From Hedera helix (taxonomy: Eukaryota > Streptophyta > Magnoliopsida > Apiales > Araliaceae), in assembly GCA_947179155.2 (NCBI GenBank), contig OX359280.1:12391001-12455000 (forward strand): a stretch of 64,000 nucleotides of DNA, in the 5' to 3' direction. Position 1 is the stretch's first letter. Every line of letters starts with the position of its first letter. A program made the position numbers and the translations under genes. Positions 35,940-45,982 of the stretch are shown here, in pieces. Under the pieces are notes generated by a model that was not told the origin of the DNA, did not search any database, and worked only from the letters and a program-made list of their open reading frames with translations.

Positions 35940-36570
35940 ATAATTAAAAGTGAATAAATATTATTATTGAATTAATAATATAATAAAGTAAATAAAATAT
36001 TATTAAATAAATAATAATATTAGAAAATCATTAAGATATTATTAATGGAATAATAATATTATAAAGTCAATAAAATATTATTAAATGAATAATAATATTA
36101 GAATACGAATAAAATATTATTAAATGAGTAATAATATTAATAAGTGAGTAAAATATTATTAAATGATTAATAATATTAATAAGTGATTAAAATATTATTA
36201 AATGAGTAATACTATTAATAAGTGAGTAAAATATTATTAAATGATTAATAATATTAAGAAGTGATTAAAATATTATTAAATGGTTAATAATATTAATAAG
36301 AGATTAAAATATTATTAAATGGTTAATAATATTAATAAGTGATTAAAATATTATTAAATGATTGATAATATTAAGAAGTGATTAAAATATTATTAAATGG
36401 TTAATAATATTAATAAGAGATTAAAATATTATTAAATGATTAATAATATTAATAAGTGATTAAAATATTATTAAATGGTTAATAATATTAACAAATGATT
36501 AAAATATTATTAAATGATTAATAATATTAATAAGTGATTAAAATATTATTAAATGGTTAATAATATTTGA
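35940..36570. repeat. ~39 bp AT tandem array in the solo LTR
   Basis: About fifteen copies of a 39 bp unit (words AAAATATTATTAAATG and TTAATAATATTAATAAGTG). The core of each unit is nearly palindromic, so single strands could fold into serial hairpins. Confidence 0.85.
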
Positions 36571-38162
36571 AGGTAGTTGTATATTATCAAAGGTAGGTAA
36601 TATTTTGAGATATTTGGTACATTATTAAATATCCGAATCATTAAGTTATGTAAAAGAAGAAAGTTTAATTGAATTAAACCAATGTAATTAGTCCATTTGT
36701 GACTAATTTAGACAGCTTATTAAAAGTGGGTCGTACGAAGCATGTGTAGTGAATGCGTAAGTTGGTTAAGTGTACCCGACATGTCCAATTAGATTTGGGC
36801 TAGGGTTTTTGTCCGAAAAGTATAGGTTCATTTGTCGGACAACTAAAGAGTTAATACTTTGAAGTTAAGGTCTTAAGTTAAGACTAAGTAATAGTCATTA
36901 TATCTAATGATTATTTTAATTTCCTATATAAATTGTAGGTTGAACGAAAGATGCAAATAAGCGTAAATGGTAGAAGCAAACCAGACAAGTTTTTCAGAAC
37001 GTGTTGCATTATGTGCATAATTTATAAGTTTGTTACTAAACTGTGATGTGCTCATACGTTGTTATGTGCAAATATATTTTAATGTGCCTTTGTGCAATAA
37101 GTTGATTTGAACTGTTGATATGCGATAGTGGATTTAAGACAATTGTTCTGCATTGAACTATATGTCATGATAGAGGCTAGACATGAAGCATAGATTAAAT
37201 GCGAGGCATGATATGCATGAGCAGTATGTCATAAACTGAAATACATGAAAAGCATGATGTTAGTATAAATTGCAGATTTTATGTGAAACATGTAATGTGT
37301 TATGTGTAGCTGTTGAACTTGCTGAGCCATCGTGCTCACTCTTGCCTAAACCAACATTTGCAGATAAGGCTAGTTACCTGAAGTTCTTGGTGAAAAAATA
37401 AGGAACAGGAAAACATATTACTTCCATTGAAGATCTAAATATCTATTGTAGATATCAGTTCGAATTGGACAGGTAAATGATTGTGTAGCATAAGACCTAG
37501 TTGGTATGTTATATGAGTATTAAATATTCAAATTGATTGTAATAGAATGTCGTATCAGGTATGATATTAAGACAAACTAAGAATGTATAAAGATTGCGAT
37601 TCTGGAATGGAAAGAGATGTTGTAAAATTGTACTTAAATGGTTATATATCAATTATAATATTGTTATAAGTCATGAACGATAAGAAAAATATAGTACTTT
37701 TGTTGAAACGGATCCAAGGTTCGGGGGACCCGGATTTGGGGTCGTCACATCTATACCTCATACAAATACTATGTCGTGAAATGTGAATTCGCAAAACAGC
37801 GAATAGAACAGCCAAAAAGACGAAAGGCGTTTTCTCGGGAAATATGTTTTTGTCTTTTTCTTGATTTTTTTTATTGGTTTTCTGGGTTCTATGACTCATA
37901 TAAACACTATTTCGTGTATTGTGAAAAGTCCAAAAAGGATGTAAGATGAATTTCGTAGGCATAACTGATTTCTAGGTCTTAACCATTAGGGTTTAGGTTT
38001 TAAAACTTATCTTTCTTTAAAGTACACAATGTTATACATAGAATTTCATATATACATAGATTAAAACTTAATACATTCTTGAAGTATAACATTACCTTTA
38101 TTATTCACATAAAGTCGGATTACAAGATTCTCAGAAGTTTGGAACATTACAACTATAGGTTT

Positions 38163-38687
38163 TGTTGAGAAATCAGGCTCACAAAAAATGCAAAGATAAA
38201 CACACACACACACACACACACACACACCACTGTATGAGATAAAAATAATGACACAAGAATTTTATGTGGAAAGCCAACTAGGAAAAACTACGGGGAGAGA
38301 TCTCAGAAATTCACTAAGAAAAACATGAAGAATATAAACTCTCTCAACTGAGAAATAAACTAACCGTTTATTCTTTCTACACCCTCGCACTCTCTATGCT
38401 TTTGCTCTGCTCTTATTGAGCTTCTTTACTGCTCGTTGCTATTTGATATGTCATTCTTGCAAATTGAGTGCTCTATTTATACTTGAACTAGAGGGAACAT
38501 TATTCCTTAAATCTTGGGGCAAAGTCAAGAAGCTAAATCTGCAACAGACAAATTTGATTTAGCCTATGCATGCCGCATATAATTTCATTTCCTTTGTCTG
38601 CTGACTATTGTACTCATTTTGAAAAATGTGACCACAAGCATTTAATGATATGTCCTCCATCTGACAAATATGAGACAATTTTCAACA
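38163..38687 (-). mobile_element. Copia-like solo LTR (525 bp)
   Basis: On the minus strand it begins TGTTGAAAATTGTC and ends GATTTCTCAACA, giving short inverted ends TGTTGA/TCAACA. Flanks GGTTT (38158-38162) and GGTTC (38688-38692) agree at four of five bases. An (AC)n microsatellite lies at about 38200-38228. It interrupts the ricin-B-like pseudogene. Confidence 0.65.
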
Positions 38688-38973
38688 GGTTCCATGTCAT
38701 TGCTGATGAGCCAACCTTGGCCAGCAAGCGTCATAGAAATTGTTGGCCACAGTGAGTTCAGTGCCACTACCCTTGATAATCATGCTGTCAATGCTAATCC
38801 AGACTCGGGATTTATAATTGTGCTATTATCCCATACTTGTCACCTGGCAGTAGCAGGCACAACCGTAATACAATCATGTATCATCACATACTGGCTGACC
38901 TTAAATCCATCCGCCATCATGCATTTTCCCTTAGATTGGATTGTACCATCTATTCTCATGGTCCAAGTTGAAT
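38688..38973 (-). pseudogene. Ricin-B-type lectin domain fragment (type 2 RIP B-chain-like)
   Basis: The minus-strand translation shows a beta-trefoil lectin repeat pattern: a W...DGTIQS block, conserved Cys residues, then QVWDN followed by a TIINP block. The family (B chains of type 2 ribosome-inactivating proteins and related lectins) binds galactose-type sugars. A TGA precedes the QVW block near 38850, another stop and a frameshift follow, and the right side is cut at 38974 by an LTR start. The left side is broken by a copia LTR and then a gypsy LTR, beyond which the C-terminal scrap lies at 30451-30639. No A-chain sequence was seen. It is a dead, multiply interrupted fragment. Confidence 0.65.
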
Positions 38974-39760
38974 TGTAATAACCCAATATTTTTTTTTGAA
39001 GAACTAAATGTTGATTAATTTCTTAAAGGTAGAATTGAATGAAAAATGTTAAGTTACTATTTTTTTATATATCTTTTGGAAATTTATATTTTCTTTAATA
39101 GATAATTAATTAATTAAAATTAAAAATTCCATTAGGTTTTTCGATACCTCCTATATTGGTTCTTTGTTATATTTTTAAAGAGTGGAAGATGAAACCCTAA
39201 TTCTATTCTAATTTTTGCCTAAAGTTCTTATGCGTACTAAAACATTAACCTAGAAAAATCATAACCGATTCACCCAACATCGGAATTGAGTGATTACAAA
39301 GCTTTTTTCTTCAATTTTTCATCCTCTGCAATTTTGAAGAAGGAAGAAAAGTTATTTGGCATCATTTTCCTACCTTAAATTGATGAAAATCAAAATCTGT
39401 TCTGATTCTCGTCACTATTTTCAGTCCTAACTTTGTTAAGTCATAACTCCGTATCAAGTGATTTTTTAGCCTATTCCATGTATCTTTTTTAGATCTACAA
39501 TTGTTAATATTAAAAGATTCTAAGGAATGTATCATACCTGAAATTCAAAATCGTTAATTATTGCTGCAAATTGAAGAAAGAAGAATAAGAAAGGTAAATA
39601 TTATTTTATATTATGGTTTTACGTTTTGATATGTGGGTTCTAAATTAGAGATAAACTATAACGAAAGATGGACATGGAATTAGAAGCCACAATAATCGAA
39701 AAGAGGAGATGAATTAATTTGTGAGAGTCAAGTAATAGAACAAACATTATACTTAGCAAA
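38974..39760 (+). repeat. Probable partial gypsy LTR
   Basis: It starts TGTAATAACCC exactly where the lectin-like sequence ends. Later it has LTR-like text, such as GTTAAGTCATAACTCCGTAT near 39438. I did not find its 3' end or a duplication, so the right border is a guess. Confidence 0.4.
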
Positions 39761-40109
39761 AAATAAAATATTAAATTAAAATTACAAACATATGCAAGTC
39801 ATTTCTAAGACAACACATTAAAGGGAAAAACCAATAAAAACACTTTGTAAGTTATTTTTAAGACAATATATTAAAAGAGTGACGTTATGATTTTAAATTT
39901 TTGATCTCCAATGGGTTTCAAATAATCTGATATTGAATATTTTAATAATATTTTATGGATAGCCAATTATAAAAATATATATGTATTCAATGATGACACA
40001 TCATTTGAGACACTTTTTAAATAAAAATATTAAACCTTTAACGTTACCCTTATTAAATAATTTAGAATAATTGCCCGTTTAGTGGAGCTGTCTAGTGTGG
40101 TACGGTGAG
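39761..40109. other. AT-rich DNA, nothing recognised
   Basis: It is non-coding and ends at the Tat copy 2 insertion. It may be the remainder of the truncated LTR to its left. Confidence 0.4.
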
Positions 40110-40496
40110 TGTCGACGCCGGAAAAAGTCGTTTCGTTTTTTAATATTAAAAGCCCTTTCCAATTTTAGCCTTTGGTTTAAGATGTAATTTTGAAAAGGGT
40201 CGGCTTTAGTGTCGACGGGGTTTTTTGAAAGATCGATTTTATGATGAGCCAATTGACCAGAGTCGCCAGTTGGTATATTTGAAATGGATGTACCAACTCA
40301 TCCGAATTTTGTTTTTCGTAATCGCTGGCTCATGTGTGACTCCGAATTAATTGGTCTGCGAACCGAGATTCATAGAGTTCGGGGACTTGCTTAAGCGAGG
40401 GGAAGGTGTTAGGCACCCCCCGACTTCCGTGAAAACACGGTTACCGCAATCTCGACGTTTTTCTATCCTTTTAAATCCAAAAATGTATGTGCGCGC

Positions 40497-40528
<32 letters not shown>

Positions 40529-42247
40529 GTGCCTAAATGAATGTTTGCGGTGAATTTTGCATAAAAGTTGCTTTGATTTTATATGGCAAATGTGTTTTAT
40601 TTGGAAAGTGTTTTAGACGTCCTTTGACCCAATTGACAAGGCTTTGTTTCATAATAAAGATTGATTTTAATTTCGAAAGCGATGAGGGTTTTTATTAGGT
40701 GTCGTTTTCAGAAAATAGAGTTTTTAAACTTTTGTCAAATAGGAATCGAGACTATACATTGCCTTCTAACAATAAATTCAAATAAAATAAAGGCAACTTC
40801 TAGGAGCTCTTTAACCCTATGCACCAAAGTTTAATGAAAACATTTGTCTATTTTTACGAAATCATTTTTTATGATATTTCAAAACCCCTTGAAGCCTTTT
40901 CATCAAACCGGAATCAAAGTTTGTCAAAACTCTTAATTTTACACCTCGTGATTCTAATATCCTAATTTGATTACTTTTAGAAAACCTGGTCGTTTGCCTC
41001 ATTTTTGGAAAACCGTTTTTTCCATGTCGTAAATCAAAACAAGCATTAAAAACGTGTCGGGGCTATCCATGGGCATGTGAGCCGTCTAAATAACCCCAAA
41101 TAACCAGAATCACATACTTTACTATTACGGGGCCTTAAACCCGATCACGGCTCGGTATCGCTTTAAGACCCATTATTTACATATATACAGAAAGGGACCC
41201 TTGCAATGATTACATACGCCAAATTTTGTCCATCATCGAAATTTGATCACGAGGACCTCCTCCCTAGACTCACAATTACCCAAATCACTGCACAACCATA
41301 CCAAGGCAACTTAACAGTACTAAACTTGTTACTATGCTACATGAATCAAAAATCACAATCCCAACACTACGAACTATCCGTTAACATAATGAACTACATA
41401 TCACCGTACGGATATCATTGGGACATTAGGAGGAAATTACGTTCCGACGGAACCCTCGCTAATAATCCCTAATCCACGGATCCTCAATAATATAACAACA
41501 TACTACGTTAAACAACCCAAACACAAGATTATAATAACAATACAAGCAAAAAAAGAATATCAAAGAAAACACCCTTTTCACCTTGCAATATACCGACAAA
41601 AGCTTTATATTTCACGATTCGAGCAAAATCACAAGAACGCCTAACTATTTGAGCAACAATCAACAATTTATCACCCAATAATATTTCACCCGAGCCCCTC
41701 TCTCTCTTCTCGCGTTTTCTCTCTCTAAAAACTTAAAAACTTTCTTCTTCTTCTGTAGATCAAAAATGGCGTTGTATAGGTGATTCAAGGCTGCCTGCGC
41801 CGAATCCTCGACTGTCGGGTTGTCTCCTCGAGCCGCGAACTGTCCCCTCTGTCGGTGGCCGCAGGTGCACCTGCGGTTTCCTAGCTTGCTTTTTTTGATT
41901 TCTGTGCCACGTAGTCTTAAATCGTCAATTTCTGCTGTATTATTTTGGAAGGTTGTTACCTGATACATAAATTATTTTATGCATGGCTTCACGGAAGCGA
42001 GACCCCCTACTGCCGTAAGCGTGGTGGTCATTTGCCGTCTTTGGCGACCGCATCGGGCTTCGTCTGGATCGACTGTGTGTCTTTCCTCAAATGACTCGAT
42101 GCTCGTTGTTCGTTTGGCAGCTTTGACCGTAAGCCGTTGTGGTGACTTCGTGTTGGGGTCTACCTTTCCTTCTCGTATGTCGGGTCAAATGACGATTTTG
42201 CCCTCCTGTCAGGGTTAGTGCACAAGTGCAAAATTTGGGTGTCTACA
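40110..42247 (-). repeat. 3' LTR of Tat copy 2 (2,138 bp)
   Basis: On the plus strand it starts TGTCGACGCCGG and ends GGGTGTCTACA. It carries a GT microsatellite (about 40494-40535), longer than in the partner LTR, and one perfect GC palindrome (41859-41876). Compared with the 55659 LTR it lacks a ~30 bp piece near 41785 that contains a second palindrome. Confidence 0.92.
41859..41876. repeat. Perfect 18 bp GC palindrome, copy 2 left LTR
   Basis: CCGCAGGTGCACCTGCGG reads the same on both strands. It is also present at 57427-57444 in the other LTR. Confidence 0.88.
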
Positions 42248-42262
42248 GCTGCCCCTCTTTAT
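42248..42262 (-). other. Polypurine tract of Tat copy 2
   Basis: On the minus strand ATAAAGAGGGGCAGC abuts the TGTAGACACCC start of the 3' LTR. Confidence 0.87.
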
Positions 42263-42464
42263 CATGTTTATGTAATGAAATATGAAATGAACAGGATAAA
42301 GAATAGGCACCCAACCCATGTAAATGCCAGTGCATATTTACCGATGCAACACACTTATTAAGATGATGCAATGTCACATTCAATATGTTCATGCAGAGGT
42401 CAGTTCAAAGCTACGGATGAATATCGTTTGGGTCTCGTCCCCGATGGATCATTTTTTGTGACTG

Positions 42465-43065
42465 TCAGGTATCGTCTCTGAGGGGTCGCTTTTTGGGACA
42501 GGTCAGGTATCGTCTATGACGGGTCATTTTTTGATTGGTCAGGTATCGTCTCTGATGGGTCGTTTTTTTGAGTTGGTCAGGTATCGTCTCTGACAGGTGC
42601 TTTTTGATTGGTCAGGTATCGTCTCTAACGGGTCGTTCTTTGAGTTGGTCAGGTATCGTCTCTGACGAGTCGTTTTTTGGATTGGTTCAGGTATCGTTTC
42701 TGACGGGTCATTTTTGATTGGTCAGGTATCGTCTCTGACGGGTCGTTTTTTGGGTTGGTCAGGTATCGTCTCTGACGGGTCATTTTTTGGATTGGTCAGG
42801 TATCGTTTCTGACGGGTCATTTTTGATTGGTCAGGTATCGTCTCTGATGGGTAGTTTTTTGAGTTGGTCAGGTATCGTCTCTGACGGGTCGTTCTTTGGA
42901 TTGGTCAGGTATCGTCTCTGACGGGTCGTTTTTTGGATTGGTCAGGTATCGTTTCTGACGGGTCGTTTTTTGGATTGGGCAGGTATCGTCTCTGACGGGT
43001 CGTTTTTTGAGTTGGTCAGGTATCGTCTCTGACGGGTCGTTTTTTTTTTTGGATTGGTCAGGCTC
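42465..43065. repeat. ~37 bp tandem array in the Tat copy 2 3' untranslated region
   Basis: About sixteen units built on GGTCAGGTATCGTCTCTGAC and GGGTCGTTTTTTGGATT, with length variation in the T run. The position and core word match the array of copy 1 (22720-23035), but the unit sequence and copy number have diverged. Confidence 0.92.
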
Positions 43066-43147
43066 TAAAATCTTGTATTTAAATTTTAACAAGTCTCATG
43101 TTGGCTCGGGGTAAGCAAAAAGGGAAGTTAGGGGGCACTGAGACCAG

Positions 43148-43187
43148 CCGCAGGTGCATCCGCGGCCAGCCACAGATGCATCTGCGG
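43148..43187. repeat. Paired GC palindromes downstream of the array, copy 2
   Basis: CCGCAGGTGCATCCGCGG (43148-43165) and CCACAGATGCATCTGCGG (43170-43187). They sit at the same place as the pair at 23117-23156 in copy 1. Confidence 0.82.
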
Positions 43188-43817
43188 CTAGGATCGGCAA
43201 CTATTTCAGATCGCGACCCCCCGGGATCTGTTACTTTTTAACTTTTCTCTCTCACTTTTCTCTCTCCCACGTTTTCGGTTTTCCTCGTCCCCACTTGGCT
43301 TTTTCGTCTTTTGGACACTTTTTTGCAAAATCTGCTCCGATTAAATCAGTCTACGCACTTTGGGTAACGTTTTAACTCCTTTTTCTTTGATTTTCGTTTT
43401 TGTTTGGCTATGCATTTACTTGTTTGGATGTTTTAATTTTATCAATGCATGTCTATATGTGATACTTGTGTTGAACGCAACATAGATAAATAACGGGTCT
43501 TGTAAACATGCTTTATTATTTTGGAAAAATCATTGTTTTAGTCATTTTATGCTCATGATGAATCATTTTCACTTGCATTTTGGATTTGTTGGTTGCCTGA
43601 CTTGGTTAAACATGCCTGATCATGCATGGGACGCCCATTTTACAAACGAAACTCTGCCGAAATTTCGGGAAATCTAGCGCACCCCTAGGGACTTATTTAT
43701 GCATTTCCAATCTCATAAACATGCTATGCTGCTATATTATTTCTAGCAATATGCAATAAGATTTTTGAAAGATAATGGGCTAAGGATGTACCTCATTTTC
43801 GTGATGCTGTTTCAGCT

Positions 43818-45767
43818 ATGGATCCTGATGCTCCCAGCTGTTCTACAGTGCCCCGGGTTGCTGGTGTCTGTCGTCGTAGAGCGGTCACCTCGGCCCCAGC
43901 TCCGGTCCTAACCCGTCATTCTCGTAGAATGGCGGAGTCTGTCATTCGCCCTGTCCACCCTGATGTCGGTGAGGATGCCCCAGCTGAGGCAGAGGCGGGT
44001 CCTTCTAGCACAACGGCCTTTCCTCCCATGCATCGGACCTTACCAGGGGCCCGTGTTAGGATACCGGATCTGCTCGGTCCTGATCTCAGTAATCACCCCT
44101 CAGCCTACCTTGCGGCTAATGAGGTTTATCCGTTGTTTAAATTCATTCAACCTTGTGCGATTATCAGGACTGCCTATTTGACGGTTGTCGCAGGTTATTG
44201 AGTTTACCCAGCCTCGGGGTAACTGGTTTAGCATTTACACCCTCTATCATGCGCTGCATCCTGACTACCGCGGGATGGTAGACTCTTGGGGTTTTCGACA
44301 TTTCTTTACCATCGCCCCTCGCCGATGTCCATGTGGCTACACGAGGGCATTATCCTAGCGCTGGTTCCACCAGACCCAGTCGCTACATCTTCTGGATTGC
44401 GAGCTGCTGCTGACCCCTCTCAACTGGCGTTATATCACCTAGGTGGAGTTTTCTGGACCCCGTGTTCCCCTGGAGCCGGATATCACCTCCGCAGCCGTTC
44501 GATCCTTGTTGGGGTACACTCCTCAGGATAAGGTCTTTAAGGCCCACAACATTCAATCAGGAGGTTTGGCTGTGGACGCTATTGGAGGGGCCCTTTCTGA
44601 GCCGTTCCCTGAGGACCGCTCTGCTCGTGATTTCTTGCTCCGGCGCTTGTTTTTGACCATCATGAGGGGCTGTTTCTTGGGGAACAACTCCTTGACCATC
44701 CATTTCAGTATCATCGGAGCCACCCGGGATATTGACTGGATCGGGGACTATGATTGGGGCTCCTTCACCTTCGCTTATTTCCCCCATGGTCTTCGCCTTC
44801 GCTCAGAGGGGTAGACAGATGCCTAGCTGGGGTTTTATCCTTTTCTGCTAGTAAGTCCCCTTTATTGTGCCGTTTTTCATTTGTTTCATTCCTTTGCCAT
44901 TTCCTGGTACTTATGTCCCTTTGGCTTTATTTATCAGTTCTGGGCTTACGAGAGGCTACCCTGCTTGCGGCCGATTACTACCCTTGGTCCAGAGACTTAC
45001 CCCAGGGGTCGACGATGGCATCACAACACTCTGGCGGAGACCCCGGTGTCAGATAGCTTTTCCCTCTGCCGACTGCAGTTAGAGATGGTCTCTTCGGCGG
45101 ACGTGACCTGGGTTCCCTACACTGCGGCTCATCTGGCGGCGGGTTTTGCTGGTGGTTTTCCCGCGGACCAGGAGTTGGCTCTGTCCACCCGTCGCATTCC
45201 CTTTCTGACTTATGGTGGATGGGAGCGCACTATCAGATGTGTCTCCGGGGAGGTCCGGGTCCCTTTTGCTCCTCCTCCACGGAGATTTTGTCTCATGGAT
45301 GCCCATCTTCCAGATGCCTTGACGGCCGGGGAGGACGGATACACGCTGTCAGACGGCCCTCGGTCGAGCGAGAGTTTCAGTACCTGGTGGAAACCCCGTA
45401 CTATCGGGCCTCAGACTCGGGCCACTTTCTTTCTTGGAGACCTGGTTCACGGGTCGGTGATGATAACAGACTGGATGGAGTGTGTTTGGGCCCCCACCCA
45501 CTCAAACCAGATTGCTTCCCTAACTCGGCGGGTGGATCAGTTGTCATCTTTTGTTCGGAGCTTGCCCGGGATCCAGAGGAAGCTTATGCTGCAGACCCGT
45601 ATGGACCTAATTTTGGTGCAGCTCCCGGCTCATCGGATGCCCCAGCTCCACCTTATTCCTGCCCAGACCTGAACTTTGACGCTGAGGCTTCCATTCCCAG
45701 GGACGTGGGCCATGCGAATCAGTTTGAGGATGATGCCTTTATTGATGGCATAGAGTTCACCGACTAG
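43818..45767 (+). pseudogene. Antisense PMD (plant mobile domain) gene, Tat copy 2
   Basis: Predicted exons are 43818-44123, 44194-44850 and 44938-45767. The introns (44124-44193, 44851-44937) sit at the same positions as in copy 1, keep the frame, and the second starts GTAAGT. The start ATG follows TTTCAG. PMD features: HFFTIAPRRCPCGY, SLHLLDCELLLTPLNWRYIT, DYDWGSFTFAYF, then FWAYERLPCLRP and ADVTWVPY in exon 3. It ends DAFIDGIEFTD. Breaks: TAG in place of Glu and Gly codons near 44356 and 44440, TAG at 44812-44814 and 44824-44826 (CAG and TGG in copy 1), and a 1 nt deletion near 45566. It probably encoded a chromatin- or silencing-related PMD protein captured by the element (inference). Confidence 0.82.
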
Positions 45768-45982
45768 ATTCATATAGGCTATGACCCCTGTATTCAAACC
45801 TGTTTGTTTTATTTATCATTTTTCTCACTCCATGTATTATGTACCAAATTATCCTTATTTTATGCATAATCTTTTACTTCTGATGATTCATTTGTTATAT
45901 TATAATCTGTATGATGCATGAGCTATTGTATATATGGATAAAGAAATGACCCCTGTATAGTCTTTTGATACTACTTTTACAG

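Larger units (their letters stand above)
33400..37749 (+). mobile_element. Solo gypsy LTR (4,350 bp) nested in the minus-strand LTR
   Basis: It starts TGTAATATCCCAG and ends GGATTTGGGGTCGTCACA, with an exact 5 bp duplication TCTAT at 33395-33399 and 37750-37754. No internal region or second LTR is present, so it is a solo LTR left by recombination between two LTRs. Its zones parallel the Tekay LTR: AT-rich start, a CpG-rich palindrome and GGGTC block (35720-35860), an AT hairpin array (35940-36570) and a GAGC...GCTC stem (37323-37338). Confidence 0.92.
30640..38151 (-). mobile_element. Solo gypsy LTR (minus strand), split by a nested solo LTR
   Basis: Minus-strand ends are TGTAATGTTCC (38151) and GGGGTCGTCACA (30640). 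Its own sequence is 30640-33399 plus 37755-38151, about 3.16 kb; 33400-37749 is a later insertion. Flanks ATTAT (30635-30639) and ACTAT (38152-38156) agree at four of five bases, consistent with an old duplication. Minisatellite-like parts lie at 30926-30999, 32095-32440 and 33060-33230. No coding frame. The termini suggest the same broad lineage as the Tekay LTRs. Confidence 0.8.

Noticed and set aside
40351..40536. 61-codon ORF ending in alternating Cys/Val
   Set aside because: It reads through a GT microsatellite in the Tat LTR.
42868..43092. Minus-strand ORF with repeated RPVRDDT-like text
   Set aside because: It is the translation of the ~37 bp minisatellite, not a protein gene.
45965..45982. 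Earlier start of ORF B at TTG
   Set aside because: It is not an ATG and lies within the acceptor-like polypyrimidine stretch; ATG 45983 is conserved in copy 1.
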